Of a stretch of 64,000 nt of DNA, positions 1-12,100 are shown piece by piece (within the stretch, counting starts at the first letter, position 1; every line of letters begins with the position of its first letter). The translations under genes and the position numbers were made by a program. The stretch is from the NCBI RefSeq assembly GCF_030272615.1, contig NC_081405.1, forward strand, positions 26,554,272-26,618,271, in the 5' to 3' direction. The notes under the pieces were generated by a model. That model did no database searches. It was not told the origin of the DNA and saw only the letters and a list, made by a program, of their open reading frames with translations. This stretch comes from Cryptomeria japonica (taxonomy: Eukaryota; Streptophyta; Pinopsida; Cupressales; Cupressaceae).

Positions 1-3000
1 TCTGATACAGTTGTTGCTACAGATGGTGTTGCTGATGGGATTACTGGTTCATTTGGTGGGATGTTTGGCACTGGTGATGGTTGCGGTGGGGTTGTGAGCC
101 TCGATGGGGCAGTGGGGATAGTGTTTGATGGTGCTTTGAGTATGAAAGGTGTCCTCTTTGCAGTAGGTGGGCAATATGGTTTGTTAGGTTTTCCTTTAAA
201 TCTGAGTTTAGGAAGGATCTCTTTTTCAAAGCCTAAGCCTGTATTACCTTTGGGCTTGAACTCTGGCAACAGCGGTTCTTGTCGTCCTTGTTTGCAGGAT
301 CCCAAAGCACTTTGACCATCATACCCCATTCTTTGCATAATGAGGAGGCCTTTGCCATACTGTTCTGTAGGAAGCGTAACTCGCGGTTTATCAGTGGTAA
401 CGGGGTCTTTATAGATCCAGTTTGCTAGGTCCTCATCTTGTGTTTCTTCCTCTTGACTCTTTCCAAGGACGAAAGGCGTTAAAGCACATGCTGGTGTGAT
501 TAGTGGTTGCTGGAGTAACTGTTGTGGCTTACCATGTGTTCTAGGAGAAGTGGGCATTTGTCCCACACAAAAGAGTTGACTTAAGTTATATTCCCCGGGA
601 CCTTCCTCTGCGACTTTCATCTTAAGCTTTTCTTGCTTGGGTATAGGAGTGTTTGAACTGGCAAGAGAGGTGGGATTTACATATGATGTGGAGGAAATGG
701 CTTCCCTATTATTAGGAACAGTAATCTCTGGTTGATGGCTGATATTATGGCAAAATGCAAAGGGATTTGCATCGCCCAGGATTGTGATCTCTGCACCATT
801 ATGTGGGAACTTGATACATTGATGGTAGGTAGATGGAACAGCTTGCATGGCATGTATCCAAGGTCTCCCTAATAATAGATTATATGGCAGAGGAAGGTCC
901 AGAACCTGACAAATGATGTGCTTTACCACGGGGCCCACTCGGATTGGTAGGACCATGGCTCCTTTGGATGAACGCTCTGCATCATCATAGGCTTTGATGG
1001 TGATCTTCTTGCGAGGATCCACTGATTCTACTGCATAGCCCAATGCTGTGACCAACTGTAGTGTACAAATGTTTAGGCCTGCTCCATTATCAATCAAGAC
1101 TCGCTTGATCCTGTGTTGGTTGACAAAGCCTTCAATGTGGAGTGAGGCGTTATGAGGTTGCTGGAAGGAAGAGTTGTCACTTTCGGAAAAAGTGAGACAA
1201 GGTGATGACTTTAGACTTCCAACCATGGCTTGAAATTGGTCCGTGTTCAGGTTTGCAGGGACTGATGCCTCTTGGAGTGCTTGATCCAAGATTGTTTTAT
1301 GAGAGGGTGACAGACGCAAAAGCTCCAAGATGGATATAAGCACAGGGGTTTTGTCTAATTGTTCCACAAGATTGTACTGCTTTGGGATGGAGGTAGTGCC
1401 TTGTGGAGCTGCCTTTATGGTGACCTTGCCACGACGTGTAACAACATTGCAATTTGAGGTGGGATTTTTGAAGGTGATAGTTGCAATTTGTTCACTGGCA
1501 TCATACAGGTGATTGACAGTGTAATTATACGCAGCTTGTGTATAATCAGTGGTATCAGGACCTCGTCTGGAGGTGGAAGGACCCCTTTGATCTTGCGATG
1601 GAAGTGGATTCTTGAACATCTGATGATCATTATTGGTCATTTTTGGGTCATGCCCTTCAATTTCAATTTCTCCTCGATCAATAAGATCTTGAATGAGATC
1701 TTTCAATCGATGACAATTACTTGTCTTGTGTCCTCTTCCTTGATGGAATTCACAATGTTCAGTATCTCTCCACCATGCCGGTTTGACCTGAGGCTCATAG
1801 TTTGATAGCTTAGGTAGAGTGATCAAATTCTGAGAAATGAGTTGTCGCATCACTGTTTCAATGGGTTCCCCTAAGGGAGTGTATGTGCGTTTTTGTTTTT
1901 GTGGACGAGGTCTTGGTTCATCCTGAGATGTGATGTGACCTTGATTAGGAGGAACATTTGTGTTATTTTGAGGTGGAGGATTTTGTCCTGCAAATCGAAC
2001 CACAGGTTGTGCATTTTGGATAGTTCGAGCATCCACAACCCCATCATTGACGATATTCTTATTCTTGTTCCAGAAGTTTGGTTTATCACTATTGAAACGC
2101 GGGCGAGGACCATCTTTGGGTTCATTAAAGATTTTGATGAGTCCTTTTTTGATGAGTGCCCTTTCACATTTTATACCCTTGGTGATCATATCGTTAAAAG
2201 AATCAGTATCTTTGACATCCAGGTGAAATTCCATTTCTTCGTTTAAGTTGGAAATGAAAATTTCCACTAGTTCTCGTTCAGGTAACTGAAGAGAACGTCT
2301 GCTAGACATTTGGCGCCATCGTTGCAGGAATACTGAGAATAATTCACCTGGTTTTTGTTTGGTGTTGCATAGATCAGCCATGGTGATGTCGCGTTCAATA
2401 TTATAAGAGTAATGAGATAGGAACTTCTGGATGAGTTCCTCAAATGTTCTAATGCCACCTGGTAGTCGAGAAAACCATGATGTGGTTGTTCCTCCCAAGC
2501 TTTGGGGAAAAAGGCGCATTAGGTATGTGTCCTCATACGCCACTTCAAGACAAGCGGAATGAAATTCTCGGACATGATCGCGGGGATCTCCCTTTCCTCT
2601 ATATTTTTCAAATTTGGGTGTTTCGAACCCACGTGGAAAGGGTGGCATATAAAGATTCCTATCAAACGGATAGGGACAGATGTCGTTAAGTGAGAATTGA
2701 TTGGTCTTAACACCACTATGAAGTTGTTGGGCGAGATTCTCGACTTGTTGCCGCAACATCTCCATTTCATTTGGAGGAGGAGGTGGTGGGTTACCTCAAG
2801 GGATGTTATATCTGATGGGATCTCTATGCCTTTCCTCCTCATGGTGACTTTGTCTTTCTGATGCTTGTCTTAATTGGGCAAGATCAAAGTCCGAGGGGAG
2901 TTTGGCTCCTTCTTGAGCGAGTCTTAAAAAGTGAGCATCCGCATTGCTCCTTAATATTTCATCAAATAATCTGTTAAAATGAGGGTTATGCTGAACCCTT

Positions 3001-3140
3001 TCGATTGTTGAAGGAGTGGGTGTACCTGGGTTTTCGTCATTCACATTTCCTCCAAGTGCTTCTTGAAATTCATTGAGGTTGTCCTCTTCTTCCTCAATTT
3101 CTATTTCTCGCTGCCTTGATCGTGATCGGGTTTGAGCCAT
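1..3140 (-). CDS. gag-pro: Gag-protease polyprotein of element A with G-patch; one in-frame TGA
   Basis: Reading from ATG at 3138-3140 (MAQTRSRSRQREIE) the frame stays open to base 1, about 1,046 codons, except for one TGA at 2796-2798 (codon 115) that a single C-to-T change in CGA would explain. Domains in order: an acidic N-terminus; a Pro-rich stretch; a retrotransposon Gag domain around residues 180-300 (includes RDHVREFHS and LQRWRQMSSRR); a Cys/His segment near residue 453 (CEFHQGRGH); a retropepsin-like protease with DNGA at 1080-1091 and LLGRPW near 860-880; and a G-patch at about residues 929-970 (GKGLL, MGYDGQ, GLGF). The protease motif is DNGA rather than DTG or DSG. The frame must continue left into RT. 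The family is clear; activity is doubtful because of the stop. Confidence 0.82.
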
Positions 3141-5858
3141 TTTGTTTGCAAATTTGTTTTTGAAGTTGATTGAAGATGATGATGAGTTGGTGATGAAATG
3201 AAATATTGATTGGTTGGTGATTTGTATTGTATGGGGATCTCTAGCACTTTAAGGTATATGTAACCGAAATTCCTTCGTCGAATTGCTTGCTTGTTTTGAT
3301 GATTTTGGATGTGATAAGGTGTAGAGAAATCTGAGATGTGTTACAGATTCTTGACTACCTAGCAATGAGAGGATTCACTCATGAACTAGTTTTAACCTGC
3401 GTAGATGTGTCTCTTAGGATGAGCTTATCCTAGATGTAGAAACAATCTAAAAAGTGATGTGATGTGTTTGATTCAAGCAATATCTAAAAGAGAACTTGGG
3501 ACAAGAACCTCTTAATGTTTTGAGAGTTTTTGGGATGGATTGATGATGGAATGATAATGTATGAGTAAGATGATGGATGTTTTGTTTTCAACTTCAATAA
3601 AAACTTTGTGTCACAAATGGGACAAACTCTATCTCTTCCCTTTCGGGTGTTGGTGGCACTTCTCGAGCTGTGTTGTAGGTGATACAAATGTTTGGGAAGA
3701 ATTTGGGGTTAATCTTTCCTCCTTGATTTTTGTGATAACTCAGAGCTCTATATTGCATAAAAGCTCTGCGGTTCAATGATTCTGAATCAAACTCGTTTGT
3801 TTTACCTTGAAGGTATAGACGCATGCGATGTAGAAAGACTCTATGTGAGACAAAGATTTGTCGATTGATATAGAAGAATTTCCTTCTTTTGATTAAAGCC
3901 TTTGAGCTTAATGGTCTTCTTTTCAAGGTAATATTCTGATGACACTTCTTCTTTCGCAAGATGTGAAGAATGGTCATAGAAGTTGTGACTCTGTGTTGTT
4001 TGCACTTTGTTTTTGGTATTTTTGGTTGTGTTGACAGATGTTGGATGAATACTTTGTTTTGGGGATTGATTTTCTGATTTTTCTTTGATAAGAAAACAAA
4101 GCAAGCACACAAACACAAAATTGTAGCCTCAAAGGCACAAATGAGTATGGGTCTAGATCAACCCAATCCTTGGACTTGTTTTTGACCCTGCCTTTTGATT
4201 TATTTTAAGGTATAATTCCAAAGCCTGAAGTCGGCTCAGTTTGCTCTAGGTCTGTAAAACGAACACACTTCAAACACTCTTTATCCCTATGGTCAAATGG
4301 CCAGTTGTGATAAATTTAGCCCACATCTTGATATTTCTTCGACTTTGGTACTACATACCTTATGAATCCCGTCGTGGCAGGTAAGGATGTGATATACTAA
4401 GTCTTGCACGAGCATAACAAATAGATGATCCCTATGATGGGGGAGTCACCACTTTTATCAAGCCACAAGTGACTTTTCAAAAAGCTATGTTTCTACTCAA
4501 GGAAATATGTATGGTGAGTATCTTGGGAGCAAAACCTTCTATTCTCTTGCACTAAATTATACTTCAAATATCCTCAATCAATAGAACAGGTGGGCTACTA
4601 CTTAAAAGTGTTTAGTCATGTTCGATGGCTTTGGACATAAGTTCATTCTGCAGTGACTCACTTAAGAGCCTTGTAACTGGTGGTGGGGCCCATTTGTCCT
4701 TTCGGCCAGTTACACTGTAGGAACAGCTATACCCAAGGCTACAGCTTTCGCTCTCACCTGATTTCTATAGCGGCTCGAAGGATTTACCGCTCGAGGTCGT
4801 TCCTAAGAGTATCGATCCCTTGGCAGACCTCTCTTAAAAAGATAAAATTTTGAGCATTACTAACACTTTTCTCTTGCACCTAGGACCACGAGAGCCAAGG
4901 GAGAGGATAGTGTGTGTTAGAAGTAGGACCACTCGACTGACTTTTTGTGCACAAGCGTGCCAAACACGTAAAACACTTGTTCCTTTTAATCCAGCATTTG
5001 CAAATGTGATCTAACTATTTGGAGATGTTGCTCCAACAGCCATGGTGTTCTTTTTAACCTCAAAGCAATATGTTTTGTAATCTAGAAGTTGAAAGTCCTG
5101 GTCAACTTAATGAAAAACACGATTGCATGAAGGAAAATTTGTTTTTGCCAAAATGAAGACAAGTGGATTGTTCTTTTTACTGCACCAAAAATTTGAAGTG
5201 TGGATTGTGATTTTTAAGTCCCAATTGATGCAAGAAATAAAGTTTGTTTGGTTGATTTTAAGCACCAAAACCAAAATGTATCCCTAACTAAAAAAAAAAA
5301 CAATGAAACTATTTTTTTGTTTTTTTTTAAGTTCTTTTTAAGCACTAAATAAAAAAAATTTTGTGATTGATTTTTTTTTGTTGTGTTGTTAACCTGCACA
5401 AAGAAAAGAAACAAGTTAGTAAAATTAGTGCTCAAAGGGGGGCTTCCACAAGCCTAATTTTTTTTTTTTTTGATTTTTCGGTTACAAGTCTAGTTGGGCG
5501 ACACTCTGTCGCAATAGCGCTATTCTGTATTTTTTTTCAGAAGCGCTGATTTATGCAATAGCGCTAGTCTGTGTGAGCCGAAGCGCTAATTTAAATAGTA
5601 GCGCTGAAAGAAAACCAGAATCCCGAATAGACAAAAGCGCTAAAATAGTGTCAGTAGCGCTGAAACTGGAACAATAGCGCTGAAATACCGTCAATAGCGT
5701 TGCAATGTTGTCAATAGCGCTATTTGAGTGTCAATAGCGCTAAAATAGATTTTTCAAAAGCGCTAAAACGCGTTCAATAGCGCCGAAGCGCGACCTGTGT
5801 GGCAATTTCAACATTCAGACATGTTAGTTAAAAAAAAATGATTATGTTTTTGGTGCTT
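3141..5858 (-). other. Long leader of element A between PBS and gag
   Basis: This is 2.7 kb with no recognisable conserved protein. It holds T-rich runs near 5290-5470, the AGCGCT repeat array, and one minus-strand open frame of 174 codons (3594-4118) that is Lys/Ser-rich without a recognisable domain. A leader this long is unusual for Ty3/gypsy; Ogre elements are known for an extra ORF upstream of gag, so the 174-codon frame could be a decayed relic of one. I see no motif to prove that. Confidence 0.5.
5511..5795. repeat. Degenerate repeat array built on palindromic AGCGCT
   Basis: Eleven exact AGCGCT hexamers and at least two one-base variants occur in about 285 bp, commonly in the context CAATAGCGCTGAAAT or AAAGCGCTAAAA. 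Spacing is irregular, roughly 15-40 bp. The array sits in the A leader close to the PBS. Because the core is palindromic it reads the same on both strands. Confidence 0.85.
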
Positions 5859-5881
5859 GGATTCACGTCGGGTTCACCAAA
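5859..5881 (-). other. Primer-binding site of element A
   Basis: Immediately inside the LTR end (GGGCATCA on the minus strand) lies TTTGGTGAACCCGACGTG. It starts with the TGG that pairs with a tRNA CCA end, in the expected PBS position. It is not the common initiator-Met site; I cannot assign the tRNA by eye. Confidence 0.55.
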
Positions 5882-7319
5882 TGATGCCCTCCTAAATGGC
5901 ACAATATTAGCTTAAGATCAAAGAACACAAAATCACAAGATGTTAGAGTTAATCAATCAAAAACTGAAACAATGAAGGCATTCCAAAAGAGACACTAAAA
6001 GAAACATGCTAAATATATCTAATAAATAGAACAAATGATCATGAGACATCTCCAACTGCCTCTTAGCATGGCCTTAGCTTCTTCTCCCTTGTTCCTCTCC
6101 TCTCCAAGTTCCAAAATAGTGTAGCTCTCAGCAGCTTTTTGCACTATGGATGCTTATGGAGGATTGAGATTTGTATAATAGCTCCAAATATGAAATGAAA
6201 AGCTAATAGTAATGCTAAAATGATGTATTTTAACTAAAAAGACAAGATTTAGTTATGCTATGCTAAAATGCTCTCTAAAATGGCTATAGTCTAAATGCTT
6301 ACAAGTTTTCAGGATCTGGATTATGAAGGAATGGGCTCTATTTATAGGAAAAATGGAGCAATGGATGGCCAGGATTGAAAGGTTTAATCAAGGGTCAAGC
6401 TTGAAAGTTGGGGATCCATGTGCACAATTTGCACCAATAAAATAGTGACAAGTGTCAACATAGGATTGGGTTGAAAGAAGAGGTTGGAGGCATTAAAGGC
6501 CTGAGAAGACCTCATAGTTATCTAAAGACTAAGGGTCAAGCCTAAGTTAGGATTACCCACTGAATTAGGAGTTAATCCCAGGATAAACCTTTGTGCAAAT
6601 GATTAAGAGATAATCATGGTCAAAGTATTAAATGCTTGATGAGACCTTTGTGGTTGGGTAGAGGTTGAGTCAAACAAATGTTTTAACCATGTGGGAGGGT
6701 TGAATTAACCATTAATGGTTATTGGAGACTTTGGGGAATTAAATGGTTGAAAGTTGGAAGCCTTTAATGGTTTTCAAAGACTTTGGGGTTTTTGGTGGTT
6801 GAAGGTTGAAAACCTTCAATGGTTATCCAAGACTTTGGGCCATTTGAGAAGTGACTCCATTTTGCTTAGGAATATGACAATAATTAGGGGATGGATTAGG
6901 CTAATTAGGAAGGGGTTAGAAGAATCTAGAAGGGGATTAGATTTTGCAAGTGGATTTGGTGGGTGAGGGAAAATAGGATTTTATTAAAATAAAAATTCAT
7001 TTATTTCAATATGTGTGCAAGTTGCATTTGTAGGAAAATGCAAGTGGGGGGGGTTTTAAAATGATTTAAATAAATGTTAATTTATTTAAAAGAGGAAAAG
7101 GGGGATTTAATTAAATAAATTGATTTTATTTATTTAATTGATTGGAATTTGGTTTAATGAATTAATTAAAATAAATTGAATAATTTATTTAATTAATAGA
7201 AGAATGTTTGGGGATGAATTAATTAAATATTAATTTAATTAACTGGTGGCTAGTGGATTTTTAATCAAATAAATACGAAATATTCATTTAATTAAAATGG
7301 ACAGATTTATGTGACTACA
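5882..7319 (-). repeat. 5' LTR of element A
   Basis: On the plus strand the block begins TGATGCCCTCC next to the PBS and ends GTGACTACA where homology to the B LTR resumes, giving about 1.44 kb. The segment 6960-7315 is very AT-rich. The second LTR copy lies outside the window, so the borders rest on TG/CA ends, the PBS and the resumed B homology. Confidence 0.65.
6339..6346 (-). promoter_or_regulatory. TATA box in the A LTR
   Basis: The minus strand reads CCTATAAATAGAGCCC here, a canonical plant TATA box. It would divide the LTR into about 970 bp of U3 and 450 bp of R-U5, so A transcripts should start near 6310-6320 and run leftward. Confidence 0.6.
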
Positions 7320-7731
7320 GATGCTATTTTGAGTAGTACATTATCATTGGATTTAATCATCCAATTTTGTAGTCAGTGTGACTCCTTTTTGTGATTGAGC
7401 AGTGAGCTCTAGGTTGTTGGCCTTCATGCATGTGCAGACCCCTATTGTATTAGTAATATTTATTCATATTGGCCAGTGAGTAAATATTGTGGGTCACAAA
7501 TCCCACCGAGGTTTTTCCCCTACTGGGTTTTATCGCTAAAATATCTTGTTTTATGGTGTGCATTGATGTTGTCTCTCTTATTTCTCTTTATTGATTTATT
7601 GCTTGCTTACTGGTACATTAATTTGGGTTGTAAAGTTGTAAACAAGTTTAAATATTTCATAAACCGGTTAGACATTGATTCACCCCCCCCCCCCCCCCTT
7701 AGTGTCTTTGGGAGTAATCAAGTATCTAACA
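7320..7731 (+). repeat. Partial 5' LTR of element B
   Basis: It matches the 3' LTR from about 13286 to 13699, including GAGCAGTGAGCTCTAGG, the GGTTTTTCCCC block, a long C run near 7682-7698 and the terminal TATCTAACA. The upstream part was displaced by insertion of A. Confidence 0.85.
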
Positions 7732-7733
7732 AT

Positions 7734-7746
7734 TGGTATCAGAGCC
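7734..7746 (+). other. PBS of element B (initiator tRNA-Met type)
   Basis: TGGTATCAGAGCC lies two bases after the LTR end. This is the standard plant Ty1/copia primer site complementary to the 3' end of initiator tRNA-Met. Confidence 0.9.
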
Positions 7747-7802
7747 TAGTCCTATATTTTCATAAGACTAACAACTTGAGGAAGATTCTGAAACCTGTAT
7801 CA

Positions 7803-8888
7803 ATGGAAAGCTTGAGACAATAGTTGGAATGAGCTCTTGAAGATTTTGATGCAGAAAAATTGAAGAACATCAAACTAGAAGATGAACTCAGAACTGCTTG
7901 GGAATTTATCAAAGCACTTCAAGATAACCTGGTTATAGCAAAGAATAAGAGAAAAGAATTACATGTGCAATTGCAAAATCAAGATGATAAAGAAAAAGAA
8001 ACTCTCAGAGATATTGCATACAAATTAAGACAAGAGAACAGTAACATGAAGAATGAGATGCAAGACTTAACCATGAGACTATGCAAGGATATTGAAGATA
8101 GAAAGAGGAATGAGGAAGATTTGGCCAGAAGACTAAATGAAAGATCAGATGAATCTCAAAGGCTTAGTTATGAAAATGATATGATCAAAACTGATTTGAT
8201 TCACATGCAACATGACAAAGAGGAACTTTTGAAACAAGTTAGCACGTTGGAAAGTGAGTTGGTCACTACAAATGAATACAAAGACAAATTCAAGAAAAGT
8301 TCAGATAATCTTGATGATATGCTGAAAAGTTAGAAACCTGATGGAGAAAGTTCCAGGACTGCAAACAACCATGATCAGAGCAAACCGGTAAGGCAACCTA
8401 ATGCTTATAAATTTAATGGGAAATGTTTTAATTGCAACAAATTTGGTCATAGAGCAAATCAGTGCAGATTTAGGAATAATCAGAATACAAACTTACCCAC
8501 CGGTCAATGTTCCAAATGCAATAAAAATGGTCATAACTCAGACAATTGCAGAATGAATGTGAAATGCTATGCTTGTGGTAGATTTGGACATTTATCTAAT
8601 CAATACAAAACTCATACCAGTCAAGGTTATGGAAAGGATATTCAGAGAAACAATGTAACTTGTTATGCATGTAACAAGATTGTGTATATTGCAAAATTTT
8701 GTAGAAGCAAGACTATACCGGTGAACAATAAAGGATCTAATAACAAAGGAAAAGAGAAGGTGACTGAAATGAAGCAAGAATTTTCAAAACAATGGATTGG
8801 GAAGAGAGATCAGAGAGGTAATGAATTTGTCACTACACCGGCAGAACAGGGAAATCCTGCATCGGTAGGAGATTCTTCATCCAACTAA
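7803..8888 (+). pseudogene. Element B ORF1: coiled-coil Gag-like protein with four zinc knuckles
   Basis: The frame opens at ATG 7803 (MESLRQ) and closes at TAA 8886, about 361 codons, interrupted by TAG and TGA near the start and TAG at 8331. Residues 15-175 are rich in Glu/Lys/Leu and look like one long coiled coil. Four CCHC units follow: CFNCNKFGHRANQC and CSKCNKNGHNSDNC are intact, CYACGRFGHLSNQY has lost the last Cys, and CYACNKIVYIAKFC has lost Gly and His. CCHC knuckles in retroelements bind RNA. I see no classical copia capsid domain (unlike the D gag). H and I carry the same layout, so this is probably the nucleocapsid-like protein of the family. Confidence 0.75.
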
Positions 8889-9194
8889 GGAATAATCCTT
8901 AGGGGTAAGGCAACAAATTGAAAATCATGCATTTACCCTCGGTTAATTGTAAGAAGTTATATTTCTTCTTTACCAGCAGATATGTGGAGTTTCTCACTTC
9001 ACTGGCGAGCATTTATTGTGGTTATAAGTCAATTTTTGGTTATAAAGGCATTGTAACCTTTGATTTGAATTCACCAAGCATCCAAGCATTTGAACAGAGC
9101 TAAATTGAGCAAAGGCATTCTAAAGGTGAAGCAGTAAAGATCTTTTTCAGGGAATTCAAGGATTTCACAGTTAAAGAGGTATTTATCTTTCACA
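8889..9194 (+). other. Spacer between ORF1 and ORF2 of element B
   Basis: This is about 300 bp with no coding signal that I can support. The same position in H (47190-47649) and I (56865-57266) also holds a 0.4 kb spacer, so ORF2 is separated from ORF1 in all copies. How ORF2 would be translated or spliced is not evident. Confidence 0.5.
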
Positions 9195-12100
9195 ATGGCA
9201 TCTTCATCTTCTGTTCCCGAATTCATAGCAAACCCTACCATTGTGGAAAACATTAAGTGACCTAGACCCGTTTTTAAGATCATTCCCAAGATATCAAAAT
9301 AGGATGATTATATTGGTGCATTTTCCAAAATCCCAAAGGGAGTCACGTTCACTGAAGACCCTAGGGCATACGTACATTACAACATAGAAAGTTTAGGATC
9401 TGAAGATTTGATGAACATGTACATGAATGAAGTTACTAACAAGGATGGGATAGTGAAATCGGAACATAAGGTAGTTAACGATTTAGGTTTCATAGACATC
9501 CTCCATATGCCAAAATTCTCAGATGAAATCATTTTCTATGTCCTTAGCAGGGTTCACGAAAAATTTATGTGGTTGGAATCGGTATTCAAGATAACCAAGG
9601 AAGTTATCAAAGTTGTTACCGGTTTACCCTCCACTAGTTCTAGACCTAACAAAAAGAAGAAAATCCCTAACAAGGAAGTTATGAGCTTAACCGGAGCTAC
9701 ATATGACAACCAGTGACTTAGGATTAATGACATAAAGGATAAAAATGTTAAATTTGCTAGCATGATAATTGGACATAAAGTTGGTCACACAAATAGGTTG
9801 AATTTTGTGTCTAGTTCATGCATTCACAATGCACATGAAATGATTGTAAAAAATGCAAAGATTGATATTTATGAATGGTTGAAGGATGAGTTGCTAGAAA
9901 ATTTGCATAAAATAAAAGGTGACAAGAAAGGAACATTCAAATTTGGAAATTTGTTGGTATGTTTAATGCTTTACTTTTCAAAGGAGATCCTCGGCATACA
10001 TCATAAGGATTTTGCCTATGATATTTCTGTTGGAAAATAGATAAAGGAGGCAATCACCGGTATGGGAGCTAACAGTGATGAGTTAGTTAAAGACTACTTC
10101 AAAAATTTCCAAACCAGAATGAAACAGAGAGAAAGGATTTCCCAAAGCATTGTAGACAAATATGATAAACAAATATGCTTTGTAGTAAAGAGAGATGAAA
10201 TCTGGATGGAAGCGGTTAGACCCAGAACTGTATGGATTACTGAAATGGGATATGAGGTGGACTCTCACATTTTGGAATCATATGCAAAAATACTCCTAGA
10301 TGCTCCACCAGAACCATCAGAGAAAATATTTGGTAGTGCTGAAACAATTGAAAGTGATGTAGCCATGATGAAGCAGAGAAAGAAAAGAGACAAATTCATG
10401 AAAGATGCTTCTAAAATGGTAAAGGAATTTACAGAAGGTTTGATGAGTCTTGGCGGTATTGTTGCTAGTATGAAAGAAATTCAATTAGAGCAGACACCAG
10501 TAGCTCATGTTTCCCTAGTTGTTACTTCTTCTGAGACAGAAAGTGATAAAGCAGCTAAATTTAAAAGAGTTGAAAGGAAGAAAAGAAAACCTTCAACCGC
10601 ACCTGCTCCATCTCCAAAGAAGTCAAGGACACAAAGAAAGAAGCAACGGGATGTAAGAGAGCCTAGTGGTCCAAAGAAGAAGGTAACTCCTAAGAAGAAA
10701 CAAGAACCTAAGGAACCAGATACTCTTACACCAGAAGAGTTAATAAATGAAATCACACAAGAAGGTAACCTTAGCAATGTAAATAAACTTTATCACTTTC
10801 AAGGATTCAGATAAAAACACTATAGATGAAAGAATTATATTACATCTTGATATCTACAAGAAAGTTCTCGTTGAGGTTGTAGATGATCTGCCTAATGATT
10901 TGTATTTGAGGTTAGAGGCTAAAAGGATGTCAATTATGGAATTAGACAAGAAATTGAAAGTAGAGACTCTACTTGTTGTGCATCCTGTTAATTTCAAACA
11001 TGAAATTGATGACTTAATCTCAAAGGCAAACATAACAGTTTTTGTAAGTGGTCACCAACAGGTTAGCCTTATGGCAGGTCGAGTTAAGGAAACTGTAGAT
11101 GAGACAACAGACAAATGGGACATATTCTTTGTGGAAAGAGAGAAGAAAGAAGAAAATGAAAGACATAAAATGGATGTCTTTTGCAAAAGTATATCAGAAG
11201 GATAAAGGTAAAGGTAAAATTGGTAGTGTACCTAATATAATGGTCAAGGATAACCTTCCTCCACTGGCACAGGACACCCCACCAATAACTGTAGAGGCAC
11301 AGATACAAACTGACAATAAATCAGAAGAGAAGGTAGAGGAAATAAAAAGAGATGACACTGATCCAAAATCTAAAGTTCTTTTTACCATGAATGTGGACAC
11401 ACAAGACTTCAACTTTGTCATGGACAAAGAGACTACAGAGGTTAAGACAACTGATGCTACAAATATTGAGATCTCTAAGTCACTGATCAACACTGTTGAC
11501 TCTCAGAACATTGAGATACCAACAGAAGTTGAGAAACCTGATACCATCCCAGATGCTACTTCACCTAACATTGAGAAACCGGCAAAAGAACAAGCAAAAG
11601 CAAAGGTAAAAGCACAAATTGAACCTATAAATGTTGACACTCAACAAAAGGTAGAGAAACCAGTAGAGAAAGAACCTAAATAGATTACAGTTTAACTGGC
11701 AGTCAGCAAGATAGAGAGTAAGGATGATAGTAAGGTTGAAAACAAAATTGAAACACAGAGTGAAAAAAAGACAGAAACGGTGAATAAAGAAGAGGTCAAT
11801 GATGGAAACAAGGAAGAAGTGATTAAGACAATTGGACAAGTATCTAAAGAAAAGAAAGTTATTGTTGAGCCTAGCACTTCCACCATGGATTACAGGCCTA
11901 CAAATGTGACTGATGTATGTTTGGATTCAATAAAGAGGATCACAGATTGCAATGCCTTAGCATTTAAGGCCATTGATGATACATTACCTATATTAAAAAT
12001 GATTGCATCGTCTTGTAAGATAGATCATATTGATGAATCTTTAAGTAAATTGGACACATTGTCCAAATTCATTGCTTCAAATATGCTAATTGTAGATAAG

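Larger units (their letters stand above)
1..7319 (-). mobile_element. Element A: Ty3/gypsy (Tat/Ogre-like), 5' half, truncated by the window edge
   Basis: The element is read on the minus strand in the order 5' LTR (5882-7319), PBS, long leader, then a gag-protease frame running off base 1. The Gag, retropepsin and G-patch order is typical of the Tat/Ogre branch of plant Ty3/gypsy elements, which is my basis for the lineage. RT, integrase and the 3' LTR would lie beyond the left edge. Its right border abuts sequence homologous to the interior of the B 3' LTR (from about 13286), so A appears to have inserted into the 5' LTR of element B. The putative TSD GATGC/GATGA can be seen on one side only. 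Confidence 0.8.

Noticed and set aside
1893-2246. Plus-strand open frame of 117 codons
   Set aside because: It is antisense to the A Gag frame, which has clear domain content. A shadow.
3594-4118. 174-codon minus-strand frame as an independent gene
   Set aside because: Low-complexity Lys/Ser composition with no domain and no second copy. Kept only as part of the A leader.
5511-5795. Possible CRISPR-like array (regular short repeats)
   Set aside because: Repeat units are degenerate, spacing is irregular and the spacers are A/T-rich and short. The context is a plant retrotransposon leader.
11561-11886. Minus-strand hydrophobic frames that look like membrane proteins
   Set aside because: They are antisense to the Lys/Glu-rich part of B ORF2; reversing Lys and Glu codons gives Phe/Leu-rich artefacts.
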